Below are positions 36,089 through 45,164 of a stretch of DNA of 64,000 bases, piece after piece. The notes beneath the pieces are model-generated. The model did no database searches and was not told the origin of the DNA. It saw nothing but the letters and a program-made list of their open reading frames with translations. Source of the DNA: Paenibacillus bovis (lineage in GTDB: Bacteria > Bacillota > Bacilli > Bacillales > Bacillaceae_C); contig VEFU01000002.1 of NCBI GenBank assembly GCA_007679095.1, positions 62,001 to 126,000 on the forward strand, written 5' to 3'. Numbering within the stretch: the stretch's first letter is position 1; each line of letters opens with the position of its first letter. The position numbers and the translations under genes are program-made.

Positions 36089-36118
36089 TCATATTAGAAT
36101 CGGACAACATCATAAACA
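36089..36118 (+). promoter_or_regulatory. Possible SigmaE promoter of spoIVA
   Basis: TCATATT at 36089-36095 and CATAAACA at 36111-36118, spaced 15 bases, resemble the SigmaE -35 (GTCATATT) and -10 (CATACAAT). spoIVA is SigmaE-dependent in B. subtilis. The -10 is imperfect. Confidence 0.45.
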
Positions 36119-36164
36119 TAAAATGAACCAACGTTTAACGGATGTTATGTCCCTTTAAGAGGTT

Positions 36165-36191
36165 GTTCAAAAAGAGTCCTCCTTTTTGAAC
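36165..36191 (+). other. Hairpin in the spoIVA leader
   Basis: GTTCAAAAAG (36165-36174) pairs perfectly with CTTTTTGAAC (36182-36191) around loop AGTCCTC. No T-run follows, so it is not an ordinary terminator. It is about 33 bases before the spoIVA start. Confidence 0.6.
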
Positions 36192-36224
36192 ACTTGCTTT
36201 AAATTAATGATGGGAGGGAACCTC

Positions 36225-37703
36225 TTGGAAAAGGTGGATATTTTCAAAGATATTGCAGAAAGAACAGGTGGAGACATTTATTTAGGAGTAGTTGGAGCTG
36301 TTCGAACGGGTAAATCCACATTTATCAAAAAGTTCATGGAGCTTGCAGTACTGCCAAACATCATGAGTGAAGCAGATAGAGCTAGAGCGCAAGATGAACT
36401 ACCTCAAAGTGCAGCTGGTAGAACAATAATGACAACAGAACCAAAATTTGTTCCTAATCAAGCTGTATCCGTTCAAGTGGAAGAAGGATTGGAAGTAAAT
36501 GTTAGACTTGTAGATTGTGTTGGTTACACAGTACCTGGAGCAAAAGGATACGAGGATGAAAATGGTCCTAGAATGATTCACACTCCTTGGTATGAAGAAC
36601 CAATCTCATTCCATGAGGCAGCAGAGATTGGTACACGAAAGGTAATTCAAGAACACTCTGTCCTTGGTGTAGTCATTACGACAGATGGATCAATTGGCGA
36701 AATACCGCGATCCGACTACGTCGAGGCGGAGGAAAGAGTAATTAATGAGTTAAAAGAAGTTGGTAAACCATTTATTATGGTTATTAACTCAGCAAGACCA
36801 CATCACTCAGAGACAGAAGCACTTCGCTCTCAATTACAGAAAAAATATGATATTCCAGTATTAGCAATGTCTGTAGAGGGAATGAGAGAAGCAGATGTAA
36901 TGAATGTGTTACGTGAAGCGTTGTATGAGTTCCCAGTATTAGAAGTAAATGTAAACTTACCAAGCTGGGTTATGGTCTTAAAAGAAAATCATTGGTTACG
37001 AAATAACTATCAAGAAGCAGTAAAAGAAACTGTGAAAGATATTAAACGTCTTCGTGATGTAGACCGTGTTGTACAACAATTCTATGAGTATGATTTTATT
37101 GAAAATGCGGGATTAGCAGGTGTCGATATGGGGCAAGGAGTTGCGGAGATTGACTTGTTTGCTCCAGATGATTTATATGACAATGTATTGAAAGAAGTAG
37201 TGGGTGTAGAGGTAAGAGGGAAGGATCACTTATTAGAGTTAATGCAGAACTTTGCAGATGCAAAAAGAGAATATGATCAAATTTCAGACGCATTAGCAAT
37301 GGTGAAACAGACGGGATATGGAATTGCTGCACCTTCGATTGCTGATATGAGTTTGGATGAGCCAGAAATAATTAGACAAGGTGCGCGTTTCGGTGTAAGA
37401 CTTAAAGCAGTAGCACCGTCCATTCATATGATTAAGGTAGATGTTGAATCAGAATTTGCTCCAATTATTGGAACAGAAAAACAGAGTGAAGAACTAGTGA
37501 GATATTTAATGCAAGATTTTGAGGATGACCCATTATCCATTTGGAACTCTGATATATTTGGCAGAAGCCTAAGTTCATTAGTTAGAGAGGGTATCCAGGC
37601 GAAAATTGCAATGATGCCAGAAAATGCAAGATATAAGCTGAAAGAAACACTTGAACGGATAATTAATGAAGGTTCAGGTGGCTTAATTGCGATAATACTA
37701 TAA
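36225..37703 (+). CDS. spoIVA: Stage IV sporulation protein A (spore coat ATPase)
   Basis: Morphogenetic ATPase that polymerises on the forespore surface as the base of the coat. From TTG 36225 (MEKVDIFKDIAERTGG) it has 492 residues, the exact length of the B. subtilis protein; an ATG at 36186 would add 13 foreign residues. The Walker A GAVRTGKST is at about 24-32 and the conserved C-terminal tail GSGGLIAIIL, needed for membrane targeting through SpoVM, is intact. GGGAGGG lies six bases before the TTG. The sequence is very highly conserved throughout. Confidence 0.97.
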   Translation: MEKVDIFKDIAERTGGDIYLGVVGAVRTGKSTFIKKFMELAVLPNIMSEADRARAQDELPQSAAGRTIMTTEPKFVPNQAVSVQVEEGLEVNVRLVDCVGYTVPGAKGYEDENGPRMIHTPWYEEPISFHEAAEIGTRKVIQEHSVLGVVITTDGSIGEIPRSDYVEAEERVINELKEVGKPFIMVINSARPHHSETEALRSQLQKKYDIPVLAMSVEGMREADVMNVLREALYEFPVLEVNVNLPSWVMVLKENHWLRNNYQEAVKETVKDIKRLRDVDRVVQQFYEYDFIENAGLAGVDMGQGVAEIDLFAPDDLYDNVLKEVVGVEVRGKDHLLELMQNFADAKREYDQISDALAMVKQTGYGIAAPSIADMSLDEPEIIRQGARFGVRLKAVAPSIHMIKVDVESEFAPIIGTEKQSEELVRYLMQDFEDDPLSIWNSDIFGRSLSSLVREGIQAKIAMMPENARYKLKETLERIINEGSGGLIAIIL

Positions 37704-37761
37704 GTAGTGTAATAGTGTCGCGAAATGGAAACGACAAATCAAATGAATAAAGAAGTAAGAA

Positions 37762-37796
37762 AAGGTGCCGAAAACGACTAAATTCGGCATCTTTTC
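37762..37796 (+). terminator. spoIVA terminator
   Basis: AAGGTGCCGAA (37763-37773) pairs with TTCGGCATCTT (37783-37793, one wobble) followed by TT. The rest of the gap to hbs (37797-37980) shows no clear promoter that I could assign. Confidence 0.82.
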
Positions 37797-37994
37797 TCTA
37801 TTTATACACTCTTTATTCTTGCTAAGCTTATTAAGTTATGTTAATCTTTTAAAAGAATTGCTGTTAAAACGCACTTTTATCAGTAATTTTTCCGATTTCT
37901 AGCATTTGTATGTATAGAAATTCAAAAAAATGTTCACAAATGTACTAAAAGCTACAGAACAAGATCTCTCAATAACCGGGAGGAGGTGAATGGT

Positions 37995-38267
37995 ATGAAC
38001 AAAACAGAACTAATTAACTCTGTTGCTGAGTCAACTGAGCTTTCTAAAAAAGATGCAACTAAAGCTGTTGATGCTGTTTTCCAATCTATTCAAGATGCAC
38101 TAGCAAACGGTGATAAAGTAGCCCTTATTGGTTTTGGTAACTTTGAAGTTCGTGAGCGTGCTGCTCGTAAAGGACGTAACCCACAAACTGGTGAAGAAAT
38201 CGAAATCGCTGCAAGTAAGGTACCAGCATTCAAACCAGGAAAAGCGCTTAAAGATGCTGTTAAATAA
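37995..38267 (+). CDS. hbs: DNA-binding protein HU
   Basis: Nucleoid-associated HU protein of 90 residues: [13 protein letters not shown] start, [21 protein letters not shown] beta-arm with the DNA-intercalating NPQTG, and the [12 protein letters not shown] end. The ATG at 37995 is eight bases from AGGAGG; the in-frame GTG at 37986 overlaps it and is rejected. Monocistronic with its own terminator. Confidence 0.97.
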   Translation: MNKTELINSVAESTELSKKDATKAVDAVFQSIQDALANGDKVALIGFGNFEVRERAARKGRNPQTGEEIEIAASKVPAFKPGKALKDAVK

Positions 38268-38295
38268 TTACATATACTTTTATGCGCAAAAATCT

Positions 38296-38326
38296 AGAAC
38301 TGCCTTTTAGGCAGTTCTATTTTTAT
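38296..38326 (+). terminator. hbs terminator
   Basis: AGAACTGCC (38296-38304) and GGCAGTTCT (38310-38318) form a perfect 9-bp stem followed by ATTTTTA. Confidence 0.92.
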
Positions 38327-38392
38327 TTATCCGATAACATATGCTAATATGGACTATTATAAGTAATCATTTTCTACTCAGGAGGAAAAGTA

Positions 38393-38959
38393 ATGGCAGA
38401 GGTTAATGTCGCACAGATAGAAGAAGCTGTGCGAATGATAATAGAAGCAATTGGAGAAGATCCATCACGAGAAGGATTAATTGATACTCCAAAAAGAGTT
38501 GCCAAAATGTATCAAGAGGTATTTGCTGGTCTAAGAAAAGACCCAGCTGATTACTTTGATACAATTTTTGGTGAAGAGCATGAAGAACTAGTTCTAGTAA
38601 AAGATATACCTTTCTTTTCAATGTGTGAGCATCATCTTGTTCCTTTTTTTGGGAAAGCACATGTTGCATACATACCGCAAAATGGGAGAGTTGCAGGCTT
38701 AAGTAAATTAGCAAGAGCAGTGGAAGCAGTTGCTAGTAGACCACAGTTACAAGAAAGAATCACATCAACTGTTGCTGATGTTATGATGAAGAAGCTGGAA
38801 CCACAAGGGGTAATGGTTGTAATAGAAGCTGAACATATGTGCATGACAATGCGAGGCGTTAAGAAGCCTGGATCAAAAACAATTACTTCAGCAGTTCGCG
38901 GGGTATTTGCATCAGATCGTCAAACTCGTTCAGAAGTTCTTTCGTTGATTCATCGATAA
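38393..38959 (+). CDS. folE: GTP cyclohydrolase I
   Basis: First enzyme of tetrahydrofolate synthesis, converting GTP to dihydroneopterin triphosphate. The 188-residue protein has the zinc/catalytic motif [20 protein letters not shown] and the HMCMTMRGV motif with the second zinc cysteine. AGGAGG precedes the ATG. In B. subtilis (mtrA) it is followed by mtrB, the trp RNA-binding attenuation protein; no mtrB frame exists in the 140 bases before hepS here. Confidence 0.96.
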   Translation: MAEVNVAQIEEAVRMIIEAIGEDPSREGLIDTPKRVAKMYQEVFAGLRKDPADYFDTIFGEEHEELVLVKDIPFFSMCEHHLVPFFGKAHVAYIPQNGRVAGLSKLARAVEAVASRPQLQERITSTVADVMMKKLEPQGVMVVIEAEHMCMTMRGVKKPGSKTITSAVRGVFASDRQTRSEVLSLIHR

Positions 38960-39032
38960 AGTAGAAGGAATAAAAAATGATGGTATTTGCTTCTTTTATA
39001 ACGATTCAGAATCAACATGAAGTATATCATTA

Positions 39033-39041
39033 TGGTATACT
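39033..39041 (+). promoter_or_regulatory. Extended -10 promoter of hepS-menG-hepT
   Basis: TGGTATACT at 39033-39041 is a TGn-extended -10, about 59 bases before the hepS start. No good -35 is visible. Confidence 0.5.
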
Positions 39042-39099
39042 ACTTCTAGAGCAATTATTTGATCTGTGATTTTCCGTGATAGAAACGAGGCTTACAAAT

Positions 39100-39909
39100 A
39101 TGGTGGTTAATACCCTTAATCAACAAGTTGAATCAATAATTGTAAATATAAATAATATAAGAAACAATCACTATTTAAATAAACATATTGAACCGTTGGA
39201 TTTAGATATGGATAGAATTCTTTTTCTATCTTGGTCTCTTCATGATTCATCTCTTTCGAAGGAAGAAATTGTTGATTATGTTACAGCAACAGTGCTTGCC
39301 CATCTTGCAATGGAAACCCATGAGCAAGTTGCAAATCCTAATGTTCCCATGAAGAAACGACAACTTGCCATCCTTGCAGGAGATTATTATAGTGGTTTGT
39401 ATTACAGTATATTAGCAGATTACTCTAATATACAATTGATTAGATTACTGGCTACAGCTATTAAAATTATTAATGAGCACAAAATCTCTATATATCAATT
39501 CCAAAATGGTAAAGTAGAGTCATTAATTGAAAATATGAAGAACATCGAGTCTACATTAGTAAATCAATTTAGCGAAAACTTTCATGTGGATGATACGAAG
39601 AAAGAATTAATGATGGAATTTTTGTTTTTTAGAAAAATGGTTTCTGAATTGGAATCTATCCATTTTCAAAATGAAACAATCTTTATCAAGAAACTTAAGC
39701 TAGCATGTTTACAATTAGATGATAATTTTCCTATAGAAAATCTTAGTAATGATGAAAAAAATATTATTATTAACGAATGTACTCATTATATTTATGAATC
39801 AAAGGCAAAGCTAGAAGAGATGTCAAAAATCATTCCTAACATTCCTATTACAATCCAAACAAGATTGAATGAAGTAATTAAACAGTTTACTTTATTGTCA
39901 AGTCAATAA
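39100..39909 (+). CDS. hepS: Heptaprenyl diphosphate synthase component I
   Basis: Small, non-catalytic subunit that with HepT makes the C35 side chain of menaquinone-7. The 269-residue protein has the HEPPP_synt_1 pattern, including the conserved [17 protein letters not shown] segment (about residues 94-110). I chose ATG 39100, nine bases after a weak GAGG; a GTG at 39076 would add eight residues. It is followed by menG and hepT, the usual trio. Confidence 0.9.
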   Translation: MVVNTLNQQVESIIVNINNIRNNHYLNKHIEPLDLDMDRILFLSWSLHDSSLSKEEIVDYVTATVLAHLAMETHEQVANPNVPMKKRQLAILAGDYYSGLYYSILADYSNIQLIRLLATAIKIINEHKISIYQFQNGKVESLIENMKNIESTLVNQFSENFHVDDTKKELMMEFLFFRKMVSELESIHFQNETIFIKKLKLACLQLDDNFPIENLSNDEKNIIINECTHYIYESKAKLEEMSKIIPNIPITIQTRLNEVIKQFTLLSSQ

Positions 39910-39928
39910 GTGGAGGAACTCTACAACC

Positions 39929-40633
39929 ATGCAAACAAAAGAAGAACGTGTACATAAAGTGTTTGAAAATATTCATGAAAAATATGATAAAATGAACTCA
40001 ATCATTAGCTTTCAACAACACAAAAAATGGCGTAAGGAAACAATGAAAAAAATGGACGTCCAGCCAGGACAAAAAGCATTAGACATTTGTTGTGGGACTG
40101 GTGATTGGACTATTGCTTTAGCGAAGGCAGTTGGAAGTAGTGGATCCGTTATTGGACTAGATTTCAGTAATAATATGTTGAAAATTGCGCAAGAAAAAGT
40201 ATCACATGAAAAATTAGAACAAATAGAGTTAATACAAGGTAATGCAATGGAACTTCCTTTTGATGATAATTCTTTTGATTATGTAACAATTGGCTTCGGA
40301 CTAAGGAATGTTCCTGATTATATGCAAGTATTAAGAGAGATGCAGCGTGTCTTAAAACCAGGCGGGATGGCTGTTTGTTTGGAAACTTCGCAACCTACTC
40401 TCCCAGTGTTCCGTCAAGCTTACTACGCTTATTTCCGCTATATCATGCCTCTATTTGGTAAAGTCTTTGCAAAAAGTTATGAAGAATATTCATGGTTACA
40501 AGAATCAGCACGGGATTTCCCTGGAATGGAAGAACTAGCTCAAATGTTTTGGAGAGCTGGATTAGTAAACGTAATTTACAAATCATTCAGTGGTGGAGTT
40601 GCTGCTGCCCATATTGGAACGAAAGAGAAATGA
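39929..40633 (+). CDS. menG: Demethylmenaquinone methyltransferase
   Basis: SAM-dependent UbiE/MenG methyltransferase of 234 residues for the last step of menaquinone synthesis. The class I motif [15 protein letters not shown] (about 51-65) binds SAM, and the [17 protein letters not shown] start and FGLRNVPD motif are diagnostic. GTGGAGG lies upstream. It sits between the two subunit genes of heptaprenyl diphosphate synthase, whose product is part of its substrate. Confidence 0.96.
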   Translation: MQTKEERVHKVFENIHEKYDKMNSIISFQQHKKWRKETMKKMDVQPGQKALDICCGTGDWTIALAKAVGSSGSVIGLDFSNNMLKIAQEKVSHEKLEQIELIQGNAMELPFDDNSFDYVTIGFGLRNVPDYMQVLREMQRVLKPGGMAVCLETSQPTLPVFRQAYYAYFRYIMPLFGKVFAKSYEEYSWLQESARDFPGMEELAQMFWRAGLVNVIYKSFSGGVAAAHIGTKEK

Positions 40634-40651
40634 ACCCTAGGTGGAAGAAAA

Positions 40652-41614
40652 ATGAAACTAACTTTACTTAATTCGAGCTTGAAAGCGGATTTTGAGATAA
40701 TTGAAAAAGGAATGGAAGTAGCTGTCAAATCGGATGTAGAACTTTTAGAAAAAGCTTCTATTCAGCTATTAAAGGCAGGGGGAAAGAGAATACGACCTGT
40801 CTTTGTCCTTCTTTCAGCTAAGTTTGGGTCCTATGATATCGAAAAAATTAAAAATGCTGCAATCGCGTTGGAATTGATACATATGGCATCACTCGTACAT
40901 GATGATGTCATAGATAATGCCAATTTACGAAGAGGTAAGCCGACGATAAATTATACGTGGAATGATCGAATTGCATTACATACCGGAGATTATATTTTAG
41001 CTAGATCTCTAGAGTATATGACAAGCATTGAGAATTCTATTGCACATAAAATTTTATCAAATGCGATTATCGAGGTATGCTTAGGTGAAATTGAACAAAT
41101 AAAGGATAAATATCGATTCAATCAATCAGTAAGAGATTATTTGCGAAGAATTAAAAGAAAAACAGCCTTGTTAATAGCAGTTAGCTGTGAGTTAGGTGCA
41201 GTAGCTGCAGGTACAAGTGAGAAAATACATAAGCAACTTTTTAAATTTGGTTATTATATCGGCATGTCATACCAGATTACCGATGATATTTTAGATTTCA
41301 TTGGTACAGAGAAAGAGTTAGGAAAACCTGCAGGTGAGGATTTACACCAAGGTAATATAACACTACCTGTTTTTTATGCAATGCGCGATGATTATATTAA
41401 GTCAAAAATTATCAAAGTTAATGAGTATACATCTAGAGAAGAAATGGATTCCATCATTGCATTAATTAAATCTTCAGGAGCAATTGAATACTCCAAAGCA
41501 ATAAGTCGTCGTTATTTAGAAAAAGCAAAAAATGTTTTAGAACAACTTCCAAATAATAAGGCAAAGAAACCACTTGAAGAGATAATAAATTATATTGGTA
41601 ATAGAAAGTATTAA
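40652..41614 (+). CDS. hepT: Heptaprenyl diphosphate synthase component II
   Basis: Catalytic trans-prenyltransferase subunit, 320 residues. The first aspartate-rich motif is HDDVID (D84, D85, D88) with NANLRRG following, and the second is TDDILD near residue 215. The region GGKRIRPVFVLL binds the allylic substrate. AGGTGG precedes the ATG. It ends the hepS-menG-hepT cluster. Confidence 0.95.
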   Translation: MKLTLLNSSLKADFEIIEKGMEVAVKSDVELLEKASIQLLKAGGKRIRPVFVLLSAKFGSYDIEKIKNAAIALELIHMASLVHDDVIDNANLRRGKPTINYTWNDRIALHTGDYILARSLEYMTSIENSIAHKILSNAIIEVCLGEIEQIKDKYRFNQSVRDYLRRIKRKTALLIAVSCELGAVAAGTSEKIHKQLFKFGYYIGMSYQITDDILDFIGTEKELGKPAGEDLHQGNITLPVFYAMRDDYIKSKIIKVNEYTSREEMDSIIALIKSSGAIEYSKAISRRYLEKAKNVLEQLPNNKAKKPLEEIINYIGNRKY

Positions 41615-41701
41615 TAAATTTTGCTATTGTTAGAAAATAATGATATTATTTTTATAAGATTTTTTGGGCTTATTCGATATTATTTCTGAGGTGACGGATG
41701 A

Positions 41702-42148
41702 ATGGAAAAAACTTTTCTAATGGTGAAACCAGATGCGGTACAAAGAGGTTTAATAGGAGAAATCGTTGCACGGTTTGAAAAAAAAGGCTTCCAACTAATT
41801 GGGGCGAAATTAATGCGAATCTCGCAAGAACAAGCGGAACAGCATTATATAGAGCATAAAGACAAACCGTTTTATAGAGAATTAGTCGACTTCATTACAT
41901 CGGGTCCAGTATTTGCGATGGTTTGGCAGGGCGAAAATGTCATCCAAATTTCTCGACAAATGATGGGCGTGACAAGACCTCATGAAGCAGCTCCAGGAAC
42001 TATCCGTGGTGATTTTGGCTTAATTGTTCGAAAAAACATTATCCACGGTTCAGATTCGGTTGACAGTGCAGATAGAGAAATTAAGTTGTTTTTCAAGGAA
42101 AATGAACTACTTGAATACTCTAAGTTAATTGATAACTGGATATATTAA
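41702..42148 (+). CDS. ndk: Nucleoside diphosphate kinase
   Basis: Transfers phosphate between nucleoside di- and triphosphates. The 148-residue protein has K9 in MVKPDAV and the phospho-histidine H115 in IIHGSDS. GAGGTGA lies before the ATG at 41702; the ATG three bases earlier is in the same frame phase but is not part of a better start. Length is normal. It lies between hepT and cheR as in B. subtilis. Confidence 0.95.
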   Translation: MEKTFLMVKPDAVQRGLIGEIVARFEKKGFQLIGAKLMRISQEQAEQHYIEHKDKPFYRELVDFITSGPVFAMVWQGENVIQISRQMMGVTRPHEAAPGTIRGDFGLIVRKNIIHGSDSVDSADREIKLFFKENELLEYSKLIDNWIY

Positions 42149-42197
42149 TGTACATCATCCAATCAATTAGGAACAGAAAATAATTACATAAGCTTTT

Positions 42198-42225
42198 AAC
42201 CACCTGTTAAAGCAGGTGGTTTTTC
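42198..42225 (+). terminator. ndk terminator
   Basis: AACCACCTG (42198-42206) pairs perfectly with CAGGTGGTT (42213-42221), followed by TTT. Confidence 0.9.
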
Positions 42226-42268
42226 CTTTAACATGTTGAAAAATGCAAGATGATAGGGGTATTTTAGG

Positions 42269-43054
42269 TTGGAAAATGATTATGTGCAATTTATTGAGAA
42301 TATCAAAGCAAAAACAGGGATTGACTTATCTTTGTATAAGGAAGCGCAAATGAAACGAAGACTTACATCCTTATACCAAAAAAGGGGTTTTTCCTCTTTT
42401 GCAGAATTCTATAAAGGGATGTTACATAATTCAGCTTTACTTGATGAATTCCTTGATAGAATGACAATTAATGTAACAGAATTTTATAGAAACCGCAGTA
42501 GATGGGATGTATTACAAAATAAAATATTCCCAAAATTGTTAGCTAAGAAAAATAAGTTGAAAATATGGAGTGCTGCATCTTCTACAGGAGAAGAACCATA
42601 TACCATAGCAATGGTGTTATCACATTACTTACCTTTGAAGGATATTTCCATTCTTGCTACTGATATAGATATAGGAGCGATCAATAAAGCTAAGCAAGGT
42701 ATATATTATGAACGTTCCATTGCTGAAGTGCCAGAGGATATGCTGAAAAAGCATTTTCAGAAAGATGGTTCTCTTTATAAAATATCAGACGAAGTAAAAA
42801 AAACAGTTCAATATCAGCAGTTAAATTTATTATCAGACCAATTCCAATCAAATTTTGATTTAATCGTTTGTCGGAACGTATCTATTTACTTTACAGAGCC
42901 TGCAAAAGATGACTTATATAGGAAATTCTCAAAAGCATTAGCTCCAGGAGGAATTCTCTTTGTAGGAAGTACAGAGCAAATATTCACACCTAGTCAATAT
43001 GGATTTGAAATAGAAGACACTTTCTTCTACCGTAAAGTGGCAGAAATAACATAA
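42269..43054 (+). CDS. cheR: Chemotaxis protein methyltransferase CheR
   Basis: Methylates glutamates of chemoreceptors with SAM. The 261-residue protein has the CheR N-terminal domain (YKEAQMKRRLTSLYQKRGF) and the SAM-binding domain with IWSAASSTGEEPYTIAM and DLIVCRNVSIYFTE. It begins at TTG 42269 after AGGGG; no in-frame ATG fits. In B. subtilis the motif reads AACSTGEEP; here Cys is replaced by Ser, which is tolerated. aroB follows directly. Confidence 0.94.
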   Translation: MENDYVQFIENIKAKTGIDLSLYKEAQMKRRLTSLYQKRGFSSFAEFYKGMLHNSALLDEFLDRMTINVTEFYRNRSRWDVLQNKIFPKLLAKKNKLKIWSAASSTGEEPYTIAMVLSHYLPLKDISILATDIDIGAINKAKQGIYYERSIAEVPEDMLKKHFQKDGSLYKISDEVKKTVQYQQLNLLSDQFQSNFDLIVCRNVSIYFTEPAKDDLYRKFSKALAPGGILFVGSTEQIFTPSQYGFEIEDTFFYRKVAEIT

Positions 43055-43076
43055 AGGGAAATAAGGGGGAACAATA

Positions 43077-44150
43077 GTGGAAATAACAGTCGAAACTCCA
43101 TCAAAAAAATATCCAGTGTTTATTGGGAACAGTGCCTTAACAGAGCTTTCTAATCACCTCCAACAACGAAATTATACAAAACTGTTAGTCATTACTGATG
43201 AAAAAGTAGGAGAATTACATTTAAATACACTGAAAGATGTGCTCCCTAAAAACGATGATGTTTTTTTCTTTCAAGTTCCAACTGGTGAAAAAGCAAAGCA
43301 ATTTTCTGTATATGAGCAATGTTTAACTTTTGCTCTCGAAAATGGCTTAGATCGTAAATCTTGTATTATTGCATTTGGTGGTGGAGCTGTAGGGGACTTA
43401 GCTGGTTTTACAGCTGCTACTTATATGAGAGGTATTCCGTTTATTCAAGTACCTACAACGATACTAGCTCATGATAGTGCAGTAGGAGGTAAAACAGGAA
43501 TTAATCATCCACTCGGAAAGAATATGATTGGTTCTTTTCATCAGCCAGAAGCTGTATTTTATTATACGACATTCTTAAAGACATTACCTGCTCACGAAAT
43601 ACGTTCAGGCTTTGCGGAAGCTGTTAAACATGCTCTTATTGCTGATCGTAATTTCTATTACTATTTACTAGAGAATATCCAAGATTTACAACAAGTGGAC
43701 GAAGAGAAACTAAATTATATATTAAAAAAGGGAATTGAAATAAAAGCAGCAGTTGTAGCGGAAGATGAACGTGAGTCAGGTCTTAGAGCAATATTGAATT
43801 TCGGCCATACATTGGGTCATGTTATTGAGGCAACTGCAGGATATGGAAAAGTTACACATGGAGAAGCAGTTATGACCGGTATGGTTTATGCTTTATATTT
43901 AAGTGAAGAGGTATTAGGATTACAATTTGATATAGAAACATTTAAAAAATGGATTGAGAAGCTTGGTTATCAATCGCAGTTACCGAAGGATTTTAACTTT
44001 GAACTAGGCTTGGCAGGAATGAAACGTGATAAAAAGTCTTATGCTAATAAACCTCGTTTTGTTTTATTAGAGGATATTGGCAAACCGGTAATCCAAGAAA
44101 TAAGTGAAGATGTGTTAAGAAGTGTTTTTTCAAGCTTCTCTATTAATTAA
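43077..44150 (+). CDS. aroB: 3-dehydroquinate synthase
   Basis: Second step of the shikimate pathway. The 357-residue protein has the NAD-binding segment IAFGGGAVGDLAGFTAATYMRG and the metal ligands in the GFAEAVKH, NFGHTLGHVIE and THGEAV motifs (a Glu and two His). It begins at GTG 43077 with AGGGGG upstream. In B. subtilis aroF precedes and aroH plus the trp genes follow; none of these is present here, so aroB is the only aromatic gene in the cluster. Confidence 0.96.
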   Translation: MEITVETPSKKYPVFIGNSALTELSNHLQQRNYTKLLVITDEKVGELHLNTLKDVLPKNDDVFFFQVPTGEKAKQFSVYEQCLTFALENGLDRKSCIIAFGGGAVGDLAGFTAATYMRGIPFIQVPTTILAHDSAVGGKTGINHPLGKNMIGSFHQPEAVFYYTTFLKTLPAHEIRSGFAEAVKHALIADRNFYYYLLENIQDLQQVDEEKLNYILKKGIEIKAAVVAEDERESGLRAILNFGHTLGHVIEATAGYGKVTHGEAVMTGMVYALYLSEEVLGLQFDIETFKKWIEKLGYQSQLPKDFNFELGLAGMKRDKKSYANKPRFVLLEDIGKPVIQEISEDVLRSVFSSFSIN

Positions 44151-44180
44151 TTTATACGATTCACTAGTTTAATGAGCATG

Positions 44181-44246
44181 ATTCCTTTCTTTCATTCATA
44201 GCTATGTATAGGAGCATTATTTCGTAGTAGAATGAAAGGAAGGGAT
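44181..44246 (+). promoter_or_regulatory. Hairpin sequestering the ribosome binding site of the next gene
   Basis: ATTCCTTTCTTTCATTC (44181-44197) pairs with GAATGAAAGGAAGGGAT (44230-44246): 15 Watson-Crick and two wobble pairs around a 32-base loop. The 3' arm contains AAAGGAAGGG, the only Shine-Dalgarno of the gene starting at 44255. No T-run follows, so translational control rather than termination is implied. Confidence 0.7.
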
Positions 44247-44254
44247 ATGTAGAT

Positions 44255-45145
44255 ATGCAATATGTGATAGAGAACGCAGCATACATTGAAAATGGACAAA
44301 AAGAAAAATTGTCCTTTATGATTAAAGATAACGAGTTTCGGTATATTGGACCTAATATAAGTTACCACAATGTAATGAAAATGGAAGCTAGCACTTTTCT
44401 CATTACTCCCTCTTATATTTTCTTTGCTCCTGACCTTCCAGAATTTCCTTTTGAGCAGTTTAAAGCAAAATTTTTAAATGAATATGTCTTAAAAGGATGC
44501 GGCACAATTATTACTAATTTTACAATTAATCGAATAAGTGAATTTGATCAAGCATTACGTAGAAAAAGAATGTCACTTCTCAATAGTCCTGTTGATTTTT
44601 TGTTGGGAATCCAAATAAATGCTAAATTAATAACAACAGATTTAATTCGAAAATGTAAACGAGAAAAAATACCAATCATATTTGTTGAAATCACAAAAAT
44701 GAAAGAATTGTACTCTATTCCGTGGGGATGGATACGAGATATTTCTTTTCCTCTTAATCCAATATTTATTCCAATATTTACATCTGAATTAAAACTATTT
44801 AGTGAAAAAATGTTATTGCAAAAGTGGACAACCCTTTTAGAAGATGAAAAAATTGTCCATCTCCCTAGTCCATTACAAAAGAATAAGCCACTATCAATCG
44901 ACATTATTAAAAAAATTGGTTTGTATCCGAAAAAAGGAATTTTAAAAGTAGGTGGCGAATTAAGTTATAATCTCTTTTTTATGAAAAAGGACGATGAACA
45001 GCGGCGTGGGTATCCGTATGGTGTTGATTTATACCCAGATGTATCCGTTCATAAAGGAAAATATGTCTCGATAAATCAAGTACCAATATTTCGTTCAGGA
45101 ACGGGTGAGGAACTAATTATTCATAAAACAGCTATATTTGTTTAA
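44255..45145 (+). CDS. Unrecognised protein, weakly amidohydrolase-like
   Basis: A 296-residue soluble protein I cannot assign. The N terminus (YVIENAAYIENGQKEKLSFM, IKDNEFRYIGPNI) resembles the small beta-sandwich of amidohydrolases, and a stretch around residues 70-140 (GTIITN, LLGIQINAKLITTDLIRKCK, IPIIFVEI) has alternating strands and helices as in a TIM barrel. The metal-binding HxH expected near ITPSYIFFAPD is absent, so a metal-dependent activity is unlikely. It takes the place of the trp/aro block between aroB and ypiA. Its Shine-Dalgarno is buried in a 17-bp hairpin. The amidohydrolase idea is inference only. Confidence 0.6.
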   Translation: MQYVIENAAYIENGQKEKLSFMIKDNEFRYIGPNISYHNVMKMEASTFLITPSYIFFAPDLPEFPFEQFKAKFLNEYVLKGCGTIITNFTINRISEFDQALRRKRMSLLNSPVDFLLGIQINAKLITTDLIRKCKREKIPIIFVEITKMKELYSIPWGWIRDISFPLNPIFIPIFTSELKLFSEKMLLQKWTTLLEDEKIVHLPSPLQKNKPLSIDIIKKIGLYPKKGILKVGGELSYNLFFMKKDDEQRRGYPYGVDLYPDVSVHKGKYVSINQVPIFRSGTGEELIIHKTAIFV

Positions 45146-45164
45146 CGAAGGAAGGATTATTTAT

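Noticed and set aside
35958-36158. Plus-strand open frame overlapping the end of yphF
   Set aside because: It overlaps yphF in another frame and contains the yphF terminator and the likely spoIVA promoter.
39909-41614. Possible mtrB (TRAP) gene near folE-hepS
   Set aside because: No frame of about 75 codons with TRAP sequence is present between folE and hepS, nor overlapping hepS.
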